In this document: positions 1 to 13,300 of the stretch, piece by piece
How the letters are laid out: each line of letters opens with the position of its first letter
Numbering within the stretch: position 1 is the first letter of the stretch
Source of the DNA: Apodemus sylvaticus
Taxonomy: Eukaryota; Chordata; Mammalia; Rodentia; Muridae
Reading direction: 5' to 3'
Length of the DNA: 64,000 nt
NCBI RefSeq assembly: GCF_947179515.1
Contig: NC_067477.1
Span: 143,072,465-143,136,464, forward strand
The notes under the pieces: generated by a model
What the model was told of the DNA's origin: nothing
Seen by the model: the letters and a program-made list of their open reading frames with translations, nothing else
Database searches by the model: none
Program-made: the position numbers and the translations under genes

Positions 1-3000
1 AGCTTGTATCTCCTAAGCAACACGTGGTAACTCGAAAGGATTTGGTGTGGCATGTATGTCTAAACTTGGAGCCTCAAAAGAGAACCCACAGGAGAATTTT
101 CATTCGTCAAAATTTGTCATAAAACCACGTTTTAAAGAAATCCCGCATCGTGCGAAATAATCTTGTTTTTCATAAACAACACGTTGTAACTCTAAAAGCA
201 TTGATGTTGCCTGTATGTCTAAGTGTGCAGCCTCAAAAGGGAACGCACAGGATACTTTTCTCTCGAAAGAATATGTAAGAATACCACGTTATAAGGAAAT
301 ACAGTGTTGCAGAGTAAAGACAAATACGTATGTATTGGAAACACTTTATGAGAAGAATTAACGCATCGTACAAAATTAGCTTGTATCTCCAAAACAACAC
401 GTTGTAACTCGAAAAGATTTGGTGTGGCATGTACATCTAAACATGTAGCCTCAAAAGAGAACCCACAGGAGAATTTTCTTTCGTCAAAATTTTTCAGAAA
501 ACCACGTTTTAAGGAAATCCCGCATCGTGCGAAATCATCTTCTTTTTCCTAAACAACATGTTGTAACTCGAAAAGCGTTGGTGTTGCGTGTATGTGTAAG
601 CGTGGAGACTCAAAAGAGAAGGCACAGGAGAGTGTTCTCTTGAAAGAATATGTAAGAATACCACGTTAAAAGGAAATACAATTTTGCAGAGTAAAGACAA
701 ATAAGTACATATTGGAAACACTTTACGAGAAGAAATAATGCATCGTAAAAAATGAGCTTGTATCTCCTAAACAACACGTTGTAACTCGAAAAGATTTGGT
801 GTGTCATGTACGTCTAAAAGTGTAGCCTCAAACGAGAACCCACAGGAGAATTTTCTTTCATCAAAATTTGTCTGAAACCACTTTTTAAGGAAATAGCGCA
901 TCGTGCGAAATTATCTTGTTTTTCCTAAACAACACGTTGTAACTCGAAAAGCTTTGGTGTTGCATGTATGTCTAAGCATGTAGCCTCAAAAGAGAATGCA
1001 CAGGAGAGTTTTCTCTCGAAAGAATATGTAAGAATACCACGTTATAAGGAAATACAGTGTTGCAGAATAAAGACAACTACGTACGTATTGGAAACACTTT
1101 AAGAGAAGAAATAACGCATTGTACAAAATTAGCTTGTATCTCCTAAACAACACATTGTAACTCGAAAAGATTTGGTGTGGCTCGTACCTCTACACGTGTA
1201 GCCTCAAAAGAGAACCCAGAGGAGAACTTTCTTCCGTCAAAATTTGTCTGAAAACCACGTTTTATGGAAATCTCGCATCGTGCGAAATTACCTTCTTTTT
1301 CCTAAACAACACGTTGTAACTCGAAAAGCTTTGGCGTGCGTGTTCGTCTAAGCGTGTAGCCTCAAAGGAGCATGCACAGGAGAGTTTTCCCTCGAAAGAA
1401 TATGTAAGAATACCACGTTATAAGAAAATACAGTGTTGCAGAGTAAAGATAAATAACGACATATTGGAAACAATTTAGGGAAGAAATAACGCATCGTACA
1501 AAATTTGCTTGTATCTCCTAAACAACACGTTATAACTCGAAAATATTTGGTGTGGCTCGTACTTCTACACTTGTAGCCTCAAAAGAGAACCAACAGGAGA
1601 ACTTTTTTTCGTCAAAATTTGTCAAAGAACCACGTTTTAAGGAAATCCCGCATCGTGCAAAATTATCTTGTTTTTCCTAAACAACACGTTGTAACTCGAA
1701 AAGCTTTGGTGTTGCGTGTATGTCTGAGCATGTTGCCTCTAAAGACAATGCACAGGAGAGTTTTCTCTCAAAAGAACATGTAATAATACAACGTTAAAAG
1801 GAAATACAGTGTTGCAGAGTAAAGACAAATACGTACGTATTGGAAACACTTTACGAGAAGAAATAACGCATCATACAAAATTAGCTTGTATCTCCTAAAC
1901 AACACGTGGTAACTCTAAAGGATTTGGTGTGGCGTGTACGTCTAAATGTGTAGCCCCAAAAGTGAACCGACAGGAGAATTTTCTTTCGTCAAAATTTGTC
2001 AGAAAACCACGTTTTAAGGAAATCCTGCATCGTGCGAAATTATCTTGTTTTTCCTAAACAACATGTTGTAACTCGAAAAGCTTTGGTGTTGCCTGTATGT
2101 CTAAGTGTGTAGCCTCAAAAGAGAACGCACAGGATAGTTTTCTCTCGAAATAATATGTAAGAATACCACGTTATAGGAAACACAGTGTTGCAGAGCAGAC
2201 AAATATGTACATATTGGAAACACTTTACGAGAAGAAGTAACGCATCGTAGAAAATTAGCTTGTATCTCCTAAACAAAACGTTGTAACTCGAAAAGATTTG
2301 GTGCGGCGTGTACGTCTAAACGTGTAGCCTCAAAAGAGAACGCACAGGAGAATTTTCTTTCGTCAAAATTTTTCAGAAAACCACGTTTTAAGGAAATCCC
2401 GCATCGTGCCAAATCATCTTCTTTTTCCTGAACAACATGTTGTAACTCGAAAAGCTTTGGAGTTGGGTGTATGTCTAAGCTTGTAGCCTCAAAAGAGAAT
2501 GCACAGGAGAGTTTTCTCTCGAAAGAATTTGTAAGAATACCATGTTATGAGAAAATACAGTGTTGCAGAATAAAGACAAATACGTACGTATTGGAAACAC
2601 TTTAAGAGAGGAAATAACACATCGTACAAAATTATCTTGTATCTCCTAAACAACAATTGGAACTCGAAAAGATTTGTTGTGGCTCGTACTTCTACACGTG
2701 TAGCCTCAAAAGAGAACCCACAGGAAAACTTTCTTTCGTCAAAATTTTTCAGAAAACCACGTTTTATGGAAATCTCGCATCGTGCGAAATTATCTTGCTT
2801 TTCCTAAACAACACATTGTAACTCGAAAATCTTTGCCGTTGCGTGTATGTCTAAGTGTGTAGCCTCTAAAGAGTACGCACAGGAGAGTTTTCTCTCAAAA
2901 GAACATGTAAGAATACAACGTTATAAGGGAATACAGTGTTGCAGAGTAAAGACAAATACATACTTGATGGAAACACTTTACGAGAAGAAATAACGCATTG

Positions 3001-5263
3001 TAAAAAATTAGCTTGTATCTCCTAAACAACACGTGGTAACTCGAAAGGACTTGGTGTGGCGTGTACGTCTAAACGTGTAGCCTGAAAAGAGAACCCATAG
3101 GAGAATTTTCTTTCTTCAAAATTTTTCAGAAAATCACGTTTTAACGAAATCCCGCATCCTGCGAAATTATCTTGTTTTTCCTAAACAACAAGTTGTAACT
3201 CGAAAAGCTTTGGTGTTGCGTGTATGACTAAGTGTGTAGCCACAAAAGGGAATGCACAGGAGAGTTTTCTCTCGAAAGAATATGTAAGAATACCACGTTA
3301 TAAGGAAATACAGTGTTGCAGAGTAAAGACAAATACGTACATATTGGAAACACTTTAAAAGAAGAAATATCGCATCATACAAAATTAGCTTGTGTCTCCT
3401 AAACAACTCGTTGTAACTCGAAAAGTTTTGGTGTGACGTGTACGTCTCAACGTGTAGCCTCAAAAGAGAACCCACAGGAGAATTTTCTTTCATCAAAATT
3501 TGTCAGAAACCACGTTTTAAGGAAATCTCGCATTGTGCGAAATTATCTAGTTTTTCCTAAACAACACGTTGTAACTCGAAAATCTTTGGTGTTGTGTGTA
3601 TGTCTAAGCATGTAGCCTCAAAAGAGAACACACAGGAGAGTTTTCCCTCAAAAGAATATGTAAGAATATCACATTATAAGGAAATACAGTGTTGCAGAGT
3701 AAAGACAAATACGTATGTATTGGAAACACTTTACGAGAAGAACTAATGCATCATACAAAATTAGCTCGTATCTCCTAAACAACCGGTTGTAACTCGAAAG
3801 GATTTGGTGTGGCGTGTACGGCTAAACGTGTAGCCTCAAAAGAGAACCCACAGGAGAATTTTCTTTCGTCAAAATATGTGAGAAAACCACGTTTTAAGGA
3901 AATCCCTCATCGTGCAAAATTATCTTGTTTTTCCTAAACAACAAGTTGTAACTCGAAAAGCGTTGGTGTTGCGTGTATGTCTAAGCGTGTAGCCTCAAAA
4001 AAGAATGTAAAGGAGAGTTTTTTCTCGAAAGAATATTTAAGAATACAACGTTATAAGGAAATACATTGTTGCAGTGTAAAGACAAATACGTACATATTGG
4101 AAACTCTCTACGAGAAGAAATAACGCATCGTAAAAAATTAACTTGTTTCTCCTAAACAACACGTTGTAACTCGAAAAGATTTGGTGTGGCGTGTACGTCT
4201 AAACGTGTAGCCTCAAAAGAGAACCCACAGGACAATTTTCTTTCGTTAAATTTTTTTCAGAAAACCGCGTTTTAAGGAAATCCAGCATCGTGCGAAATCA
4301 TCTTCTTTTTCCTAAACAACATGTTGTAACTCAAAAAGCTTTGGTGGTGCGTGTATGTCTAAGCGTGGAGCCTCAAAAGCGAAGGCACAGGAGAGTTTTC
4401 TCTCGAAAGAATATGTAAGAATATACGTTATAAAGAAATACAATTTTGCCGAGTAAAGGCAAATAAGTACATATTGGAAACACTTTAGGAGAAGAAATAA
4501 CGCATCGGACAAAATTAGCTTGTATCTCCTAAACAACACGTGGTAACTCGAAAAGGTTTGGTTTGGCGTGTACGTCTAAACGTGTAGCCGCAAAAGAGAA
4601 CACAAAGGAGAATTTTCTTTCCTCATAATTTGTCAGAAAACCACGTTTTAAGGAAATCCCCCATCGTGCAAAATTATCTTGTTTTTCCTAAACAACAACT
4701 TGTAACACGAAAAGCATTGGTGTTGCATGTATGTCTCAGTGTGTAGCCTCAAAAGAGAATGCACAGGAGAGTTTTCTCTCGAAAGAACATGTAAGAATAC
4801 AACGTTATAAGGAAATACAGTGTTGGAGAGTAAAGACAAACACGTACATATTGGAAACACTTTACGAGAAGAAATGACACATCATAAAATATAAGCTTGT
4901 ATCTCCTAAACAACAAGTGGTAACTCGAAAAGATTTGGTTTTGCGTGTACGTCTAAAAGTGTAGCCTCAAAAGAGACCCCACAGGAGAATTTTCTTTCTT
5001 CAAAATTTGTCAGAAAACCACGATATAAAGAAATCCCTCATCATGCAAAATTATCTTGTTTTTCCTAAACAACATGTTGTAACTCGAAAAACTTTGGTGT
5101 TGTTTGTATGTCTAAGCGTGTAGCCTCAAAAGAGGATGTAAAGGAGAGTTTTTTTCTAGAAAGAATATGTAAGAATACCACGTTATAAGGAAATAGAGTG
5201 TTGCAGAGTAAAGACAGATACGTACATATTGGAAACACTTTACGAGAAGAAATAACGCATCGT
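1..5263 (+). repeat. Tandem satellite, about 377-bp dimeric unit, + orientation (block 1)
   Basis: Tandem copies of a roughly 377-bp unit made of subunit A (about 160 bp) and subunit B (about 217 bp). Both subunits start with CCTAAACAACACGTTGTAAC, continue through a shared stretch containing GTAGCCTCAAAAGAGAA and CACAGGAGA, then CCACGTT(T/A)TAAGGAAAT, and end in CGCATCGT..AAATTA.CTTG. B has an extra stretch of about 50-60 bp containing GTTGCAGAGTAAAGACAAA and TTGGAAACACTTTACGAGAAG. A reads GATTTGGTGTGGCGTGTACG where B reads GCTTTGGTGTTGCGTGTATG. Copies are diverged by substitutions, largely CpG to TpG/CpA, and small indels. The short open frames in it are by-products of the repeat. This block is the outer part of the left arm of the inverted duplication. 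I do not recognise the family by name. Confidence 0.95.
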
Positions 5264-5272
5264 AAAAAATTA
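5264..5272 (+). repeat. 5' target-site duplication of the truncated L1
   Basis: AAAAAATTA lies immediately upstream of the L1 sequence and recurs at 7,375-7,383 after the A-rich tail. The last three bases may also be L1 sequence (microhomology), so the 5' boundary is uncertain by about 3 bp. The preceding base is T, so the nicked strand reads TTTT/A, the canonical L1 endonuclease target. Confidence 0.7.
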
Positions 5273-7100
5273 TCTTTTCAATATTGTACTTGAGGTACTA
5301 GCTCGGGCAATTCGACAACATAAGGAGGTCAAAGGGATACAAATTGGAAAGGAAGAAGTCAAACTATCATTATTTGCAGACGACATGATCGTCTACCTAA
5401 GTGACCCAAAGAACTCCACTAGAGAGCTCCTACAGCTGATAAACAACTTCAGCAAAGTGGCAGGTTATAAAGTCAACTCAAGCAAATCAGTGGCCTTCCT
5501 ATACTCAAAGGATAAGCAGGCTGAGAAAGAAATTAGGGAAATGACCCCCTTCACAATAGCCACAAACAGTATAAAGTATCTTGGGGTGACTCTTACCAAA
5601 CATGTGAAAGATCTGTATGACAAGAACTTCAAGACTCTGAAGAAGGAAATGGAAGAAGACCTCAAAAAATGGGAAAACCTCCCATGCTCATGGATCGGCA
5701 GAATCAATATAGTTAAAATGGCCATTTTGCCTAAAGCACTATACAGATTCAATGCAATACCCATCAAAATCCCAACTCAATTCTTCACAGAGCTAGAAAG
5801 AGCAATTATCAAATTCATCTGGAACAACAAAAAACCCAGGATAGCTAAAACTATTCTCAGCAACAAAAGGAAATCTGGGGGAATCAGTATCCCTGACCTC
5901 AAGCAATACTACAGAGCAATAGTGTTAAAAACTGCATGGTATTGGTACAGTGACAGACAGGAGGATCAATGGAACAGGATTGAAGATCCAGAAATGAACC
6001 CACACACCTATGGCCACTTGATCCTCGACAAAGAGGCTGAAAACATCCAATGGAAAAAAGATAGCCTTTTCAACAAATGGTGCTGGTTCAACTGGAGGTC
6101 AGCATGCAGAAGAATGCGAATTGATCCATCCTTGTCTCCTTGTACTAAGCTCAAATCCAAATGGATCAAGGACCTCCACATAAAGCCAGACACTCTGAAG
6201 CTAATAGAAAAATAACTGGGGGAGACCCTTGAGGACATCGGTACAGGGAGAAAGTTTCTGAACAGAACACCAATAGCGTATGCTCTAAGAGCAAGAATTG
6301 ACAAATGGGACCTCATAAAATTACAAAGTTTCTGTAAGGCAAAGGACACCATCAAGAGGACAAATCGGCAACCAACAAATTGGGAAAAGATCTTCACCAA
6401 TCCTTCATCAGATAGAGGGCTAATATCCAATATATATAAAGAACTCAAGAAGTTAGACTCCAGAAAACCAAACAACCCTATTAAAAAATGGGGTACAGAG
6501 TTAAACAAAGAATTCTCACCTGAAGAACTTCAGATGGCGGAGAAGCATCTTAAAAAATGCTCAACTTCATTAGTCATTAGGGAAATGCAAATCAAAACAA
6601 CCCTAAGATTTCATCTTACACCAGTCATAATGGCTAAGATTAAAAATTCAGGAGACAGCAGGTGTTGGAGAGGGTGTGGAGAAAGAGGAACACTCCTCCA
6701 CTGCTGGTGGGGTTGCAAATTGGTACAACCACTCTGGAAATCAGTCTGGCGGTTCCTCCGAAAACTGGGCACCTTACTTCCAGAAGATCCTGCTATACCA
6801 CTCCTGGGCATATACCCAGAAGACTCCCCACCATGTAATAAGGATACATGTTCTACTATGTTCATAGCAGCCCTATTTGTAATTGCCAGATGCTGGAAAG
6901 AACCCAGGTATCCCTCAACAGAAGAGTGGATGCAAAAAATGTGGTATATCAACACAATGGAGTACTATTCAGCCATTAGAAACAATGAATTCATGAAATT
7001 CTTAGGCAATTGGATGGAGCTAGAGAATATCATACTAAGTGAGGTAACCCAGACTCAAAAGGTGAATCATGGTATGCACTCACTAATAAGTGGATATTAA
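5272..7100 (+). pseudogene. L1 ORF2 3' fragment (reverse transcriptase end to C terminus), one nonsense codon
   Basis: Encodes the C-terminal portion of the L1 ORF2 protein. The reading frame enters at FNIVLEVL, passes the catalytic FADD box (codons ending at about 5,387), and continues through thumb and C-terminal segments to the CWRGC...HCWWGC cysteine-rich motif (CX3CX7HX4C, codons at about 6,663-6,716), ending at HSLISGY and TAA (7,098-7,100). A single TAA at 6,213-6,215 interrupts it. The same frame resumes immediately, so it is a substitution and not a frameshift. There is no endonuclease domain and no start of its own. It cannot encode an active retrotransposase. Confidence 0.93.
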
Positions 7101-7374
7101 CCTAGAAAACTGGAATACCCAAAACATAATCCACACATCAAATGAGGTACAAGAAGAAAGGAGGAGTGGCCCCTGGTTCTGGAAAGACTCAGTGAAACAG
7201 TATTCAGCAAAACCAGAACGGGGAAGTGGGAAGGGGTGGGTGGGAGGACAGGGGAAGAGAAGGGGGCTTGCGGGACTTTCGGGGAGTGGGGGGGCTAGAA
7301 AAGGGGAAATCATTTGAAATGTAAATAAATTATATCGAATAATAAAAAAAAAAAACAACAACAACAACAGAAAA
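5273..7374 (+). mobile_element. 5'-truncated L1 (LINE-1), about 2.1 kb
   Basis: Starts inside the ORF2 reverse transcriptase region, matching the full-length copy from about 50,342, and runs through the ORF2 C terminus, the G-rich 3' UTR, AATAAA at 7,324-7,329 and an A-rich tail containing a (CAA)n stretch. 5' truncation is the usual outcome of target-primed reverse transcription. A 9-bp target-site duplication flanks it. The copy closely resembles the same stretch of the element at 45,758-52,598 but keeps FADD where that copy has FTDD, and lacks its 1-bp deletion, so the two are independent insertions of one subfamily. The mirrored position in the right arm (about 37,570-37,578) is an uninterrupted satellite, i.e. 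an empty site. Confidence 0.95.
7101..7374 (+). other. L1 3' UTR with G-rich tract and poly(A) tail
   Basis: Non-coding 3' end of the truncated L1. Bases of about 7,216-7,307 hold many runs of three to seven Gs on the + strand, the usual G-rich tract of rodent L1 3' UTRs and a plausible G-quadruplex former. AATAAA follows at 7,324-7,329, and the tail from about 7,343 is A-rich with CAA repeats. Confidence 0.85.
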
Positions 7375-7383
7375 AAAAAATTA
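7375..7383 (+). repeat. 3' target-site duplication of the truncated L1
   Basis: AAAAAATTA, matching 5,264-5,272. Its first six As merge with the poly(A) tail, so only TTA is independent evidence. The satellite resumes exactly where it left off, reading ACTTGTATCTCCTAAAC. Confidence 0.65.
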
Positions 7384-10300
7384 ACTTGTATCTCCTAAAC
7401 AACACGTTGTAACTCGAAAAAATTCGGTGTGGCGTGTACGTCTAAACGTGTTGCCTCAAAAGAGAACCCACAGAACAATTTTCTTTCGTTAAAAATTTTC
7501 AGAAAACCACGTTTTAAGGAAATCCCGCATCGTGCGAAATCATCTTCTTTTTCCTAAACAACATGTTGTAACTCAAAAAGCTTTGGTGTTGCGTGTATGT
7601 CTAAGCGTGGAGCCTCAAAAGCGAAGTTACAGGAGAGTTTTCTCTCGAAAGAATATGTAAGAATACCACGTTATAAAGAAATACAATTTTGCAGAGTAAA
7701 GGCAAATAAGTACATATTGGAAACACTTTAGGAGAAGAAATAACGCATCATAACGCATCGTACAAAATTAGCTTGCATCTCCTAAACAACACGTGGTAAC
7801 TCGAAAAGATTTGGTTTGGCGTGTACGTCTAAACGTGTAGCCTCAAAAGAGAACACAAAGGAGAATTTTCTTTCGTCAAAATTTTCAGAAAACCACGTTT
7901 TAAGGAAATCCCGCATCGTGCGAAATTATCATGTTTTTCCTAAACAACACCTTGTAACTCGAAAAGCTTTGGTGTTGCGTGTATGTCTCAGCGTGTAGCC
8001 TCAAAAGAGAATGCACAGGAGAGTTTTCTCTCGAAAGATCATGTAAGAATACAACGTTATAAGGAAATACAGTGTTGCAGAGTAAAGACAAATATGTACG
8101 TATTGGAAACACTTTACAAGAAGAAATTACGCATCATACAATATTAGCTTGTATGTCCTAAACAAAAAGTGGAAACTCGAAAACATTTGGTTTGGCGTGT
8201 ACGTCTAAAAGTGTAGCCTCAAAAGAGAACCCACTGGAGAATTTTCTTTCTTCAAAATTTGTCAGAAAACCACGTTTTAACGAAATCCCGCATCCTGCGA
8301 AATTATCTTGTTTTTCCTAAACAACAATTTGTAACTCGAAAAGCTTTGGTGTTGCGTGTATGTCTAAGTGTGTAGCCTCAAAAGGGAATGCACAGGAGAG
8401 CTTTCTCTCGAAAGAATATGTAAGAATACCCCGTTATAAGGAAATACAGTGTTGCAGAGTAAAGACAAATACGTACATATTGGAAACACTTTACGAGAAG
8501 AATTAACGCATCGTACAAAATTAGCTTGAATCTCCTAAACAACACGTTGTTACTCAAAAAGATTTGGTGTGGCCTGTACGTCTAAACGTGTAGCCTCAAA
8601 AGAGATCCCACAGGAGAATTTTCTTTCATCAAAATTTGTCAGAAACCACGTTTTAAGGAAATCTCGCATTGTGCGAAATTATCTAGTTTTTCCTAAACAA
8701 CACGTTGTAACTCGAAAAGCTCTGGTGTTGCGTGTATGTCTAAGCGTGTAGCCTCAAAAGAGAAAGCACAGGAGAGTTTTCTCTCGAAAGAATATGTAAG
8801 AATGCCACGTTATAAGGAAATACAATGTTGCAGAGTAAAGACAAACACATACGTATTGGAAACACTTTACGAGAAGAATTAACGCGTAGTACAAAATTAG
8901 CTTGTATCTCCTAAACAACAAGTTGTAACTCGAAAAGATTTGGTGTGGCCTGTACGTCTAAACGTGTAGCCTCAAAGGAGAACCCACAGGAGAATTTTCT
9001 TTCATCAAAATTTTTCACAGAACCAAGTTTTAAGGAAATCCCGCATCGTGTGAAACCATCTTCTTTTTCCTAAACAACATATTGTAACTCGAAAACCTTT
9101 AGTGTTGTGTGTATGTCTAAGCGTGGAGCCTCAAAAGAGAAGGCACAGGATAGTTTTCTCTCGAGAGAATATGTAAGAATACCACGTTACTAGGAAATAC
9201 AATTTTGCAGAGTAAAGACAAATAAGTACATATTGGAAACACTTTACGAGAAGAAATAATACATCATACAAACTTACCTTGTATCTCCTAACAACACGTG
9301 GTAACTCGAAAAGATTTGGTTTGGCGTGTACGTCTAAACGTGTAGCCTCAAAAGAGAACCAACAGGAGAATTTTCTTTCATCAAAATTAGATAACCACGT
9401 TTTAAGGAAATCCCGCATCGTGCAAAATTATCTTGTTTTTCCTAAACAACACGTTGTAACTCGAAAAGCTTTGGTGTTGCGTGTATATCTAAGCGTGTAG
9501 CCTCAAAAGAGAATGCACAGGAGAGTTTTCTCTCAAAGGAACATGTAAGACTACAACGTTATAAGGAAATACAGTGTTGCAGAGTAAAGACAAAAACATA
9601 AATATTGGAAACACTTTACGAGAAGAAATGACGCATCATAAAATATAAGCTTGTATCTCCTAAACAACAAGTGGTAACTCGAAAAGATTTGGTTTGGCGT
9701 GTACGTCTAAAAGTGTAGCCTCAAAAAAGACCCCACAGGAGAATTTTCTTTCTTCAAAATTTGTCAGAAAACCACGTTATAAGGAAATCCCGCATCCTGG
9801 GAAATTATCTTGTTTTTCCTAAACAACAAGTTGTAACTCAAAAAGCTTTGGTGTTTCATGTATGTTTAAGTGTGTAGCCTCTAAAGGGAATGCCCAGGAG
9901 AGTTTTCTGTCGAACGAATATGTAAGAATACCACGTTATAAGGAAATACAGTGTTGCAGATAAAGACAAATACGTACATATTGGAAACACTTTATGAGAA
10001 GAAATAACGCATCGTTCAAAATTAGCTTGTATCTCCTAAACAACACGTTGTAACTCGAAAAGATTTGGTGTGGCTCGTATGTCTACACGTGTAGCCTCAA
10101 AAGAGAACCCACAGGAGAATTTTCTTTCGTCAAAATTTGTCAGAAAACCACGTTTTAAGGAAATCCCGCATCGTGAGAAATTATCTTGTTTTTCCTAAAC
10201 AACACGTTGTAACTCGAAAAGCTTTGGTGTTGCGAGTATGTCTAAGCGTGTAGCCTCTAAAGAGTACACACAGGAGTGTTTTCTCTCGAAAGAACATGTA

Positions 10301-13300
10301 TGAATACAACGTTATAAGGAATACAGTGTTGCAGAGTAAAGACAAAAACATACTTGTTGGAAACACTTTACGAGAAGAAATAACGCATTGTAAAAAATTA
10401 GCTTGTATCTCCTAAACAACACGTGGTAACTCGAAAACATTTGGTGTGGCGTGTACGACTAAATGTGTAGCCTCAAATGAGAACCCACAGGAGAATTTTC
10501 TTTCCTCAAAATTTTTCAGAAAACCACGTCTTAAGGAAATCCCGCATCGTGCGAAATCATCTTCTTTTTCCTAAACAACATGTTGTGACTCGAAAAGCTT
10601 TAGTGTTGCGTGCATGTGTAAGCCTGGAGCCTCAAAAGAGAAGGCACAGAAGAGTTTTCTCTTGAAAGAATATGTAAGAATACCACGTTATTAGGAAATA
10701 CAATTTTGCAGAGTAAATACAAATAAGTATATATTGGGAACACTTTACGAGAAGAAATAACGCATCGAAAAAAATTAGCTTATATCTCCTAAACAACACT
10801 TGGTAACTCGAAAAGATTTGGTTTGACGTGTATATCTAAAGGTGTAGCCTCAAAGAAGAACAAAAAAAAGAATTTTCTTTCGTCAAAAATTTGTCAGAAA
10901 ACCACGTTTTAAGGAAATACCGCATCTTGCGAAATTATCTTGTTTTTCCTAAACAACACGTGGTAACTCGAAAAGCTTTGGTGTTGCGTGTTTGTCTAAG
11001 CGTGTAGCCTCAAAAGAGAATGCACAGGAGAGTTTTCTCTCGATAGAACATGTAAGAATTCAACGTTATAAGGAAATACAGTGTTGCAGAGTAAAGACAA
11101 ATACGTACATATTGGAAACACTTTACGAGAAGAAATTAAGCATCATACAATATTAGCTTGTATCTCCTAAACAACAAGTGGAAACTCGAAAATATTTGGT
11201 TTGGCGTGTACGTGTAAAAGTTTAGCTTCAAAAGAGAACCCACTGGAGAATTTTCTTTCGTCAAAATTTGTCAGAAAACCACGTTTTAAAGAAATCCCGC
11301 ATCCTGCGAAATTATCTTGTTTTTCCTAAACAACACGTTGTAACTCGAAAAGCTTTGGTGTTTCGTGTATGTCTCAGTGTGTAGCCTCAAAAGAGACCGC
11401 ACAGGAGAATTTTCACTCGAAAGAATATGTAAGAGTACCAGGTTGTAAGGAAATACAGTGTTGCAGAATAAAGACAAATACGTACGTATTGGAAACACTT
11501 TACGAGAAGAAATAACGCATCATACAAAATTAGCTGTATCTCCTAAAAAACACGTTGTAACTCGAAAAGATTTGGTGTGGCGTGTACGTCTAAACGTGTA
11601 GCCTCAAAAAGAGAACCCACAGGAGAATTTTCTTTGGTCAAATTTGTCAGAAAACCACGTATTAAGGAAATCCTGCATCATGCGAAATTATCTTGTTTTT
11701 CCTAAACAACACGTTGTAACTTGAAAAGCTTTGGTGTTGCGTGTATGTCTCAGCGTGTAGCCTCAAAAGAGAACACACAGGAGAGTTTTCTCTCAAAAGA
11801 ATATGTAAGAATACAACGTTATAAGGAAATACAGTGTTGCAGAGTAAAGACAAATACGTTCATATTGGAAACCCTTAAACTTTACGAGATGAAAGAAAGC
11901 ATCGTACAAAATGAGCTCGTATCTCCTAAACAACACGTTGTAACTCGAAAGGATTTGGTGTGGCGTGTACGTCTAAATGTGTAGCCTCAAAAGAGAACAG
12001 ATAGGAGAATTACTTTCGTCAAAATTTTCAGAAAACCACGTTTTAAGGAAATCCCGCATCGTGCGAAATTATCTTGTTTTTCTTAAACAACACGTTGTAA
12101 TTCGAAAAGCTTTTGTGTTGCGTGTATGTCTCAGCGTGTAGCCTCAAAAGAGAACACACAGGAGAGTTTTCTCTCGAAAGAATATGTAAGAATACCACGT
12201 TATAAGGAAATACAATTTTTCAGAATAAAGACAAATGAGTACACATTGGAAACACTTTACGAGAAGAAATTATGCATCATACAAAATTAGCTTGTATCTC
12301 CTAAACAACACGTTGTAACTCAAAAGGATTTGGTGTGTCGTATACGTCTAAACGTATAGCCTCAAAAGAGAACCCACAGGAGAATTTTCTTAAGTCAAAA
12401 TTTGTCAAAAAACCACGTTTTAAGGAAATCCCGCATCCTGCGAAATTATCTTGTTTTTCCTAAACAACACGTTTGAACTCGAAAAGCTTTGGTGTTGCGT
12501 GTATGTCTAAGCATGTAGCCTCAAAAGAGAATGCACAGGAGAGTTTTCTCTCGAAAGAATATGTACGAATACCATGTTATAAGGAAATACAGTGTTGCAG
12601 AGTAAAGACAAATACGTACGTATTGGAAACCCTTAAACTTTATGGGATGAAATAAAGCATCGTACAAAATGAGCTCGTATCTCCTAAACAACATGTTGTA
12701 ACTCGAAAAGATTTGGTGTGGCATGTACGTCTAAACGTGTAGCCTCAAAAGGGAACCCACAGGAGAATTTTCTTTCGTCAAAATTTGTCAGAACACCAAG
12801 TTTTGAGGAAATCCCGCATCGTGCGAGATTATCTTGTTTTTCACAAACAACACGTTGTAACTTGAAAAGCTTTGGTGTTGCCTGTATGTCTAAGTGTGTA
12901 GCCTCAAAAGGGAACGCACAGGATAGTTTTCTCTCGAAAGAATATGTAAGAATACCACGTTATAAGGAAATACAGTGTTGCAGAGTAAAGACAAATACGT
13001 ACGTATTGGAAACACTTTACGAGAAGAAATAAAGCATCGTACAAAATTAGCCTGTATTTCCTAAACAACACGTGGCAACTCGAAAGGATTAGGTGTGACA
13101 TGCACGTCGAAACGTGAAGCCTCAAAAGAGAACCAACCGAATAATTTCCTTTCGTCAAAATTTGTCAGAAAACCATGTTTTAAAGAAATCCGGCATCGTG
13201 CGAAAGTAACTTGTTTTTTATAAACAACACGTTGTAACTCAAAAAGCTTTGGTGTTGCCTGTATGTCTAAGTGTTTAGCCTCAAAAGGGAATGCACAGGA

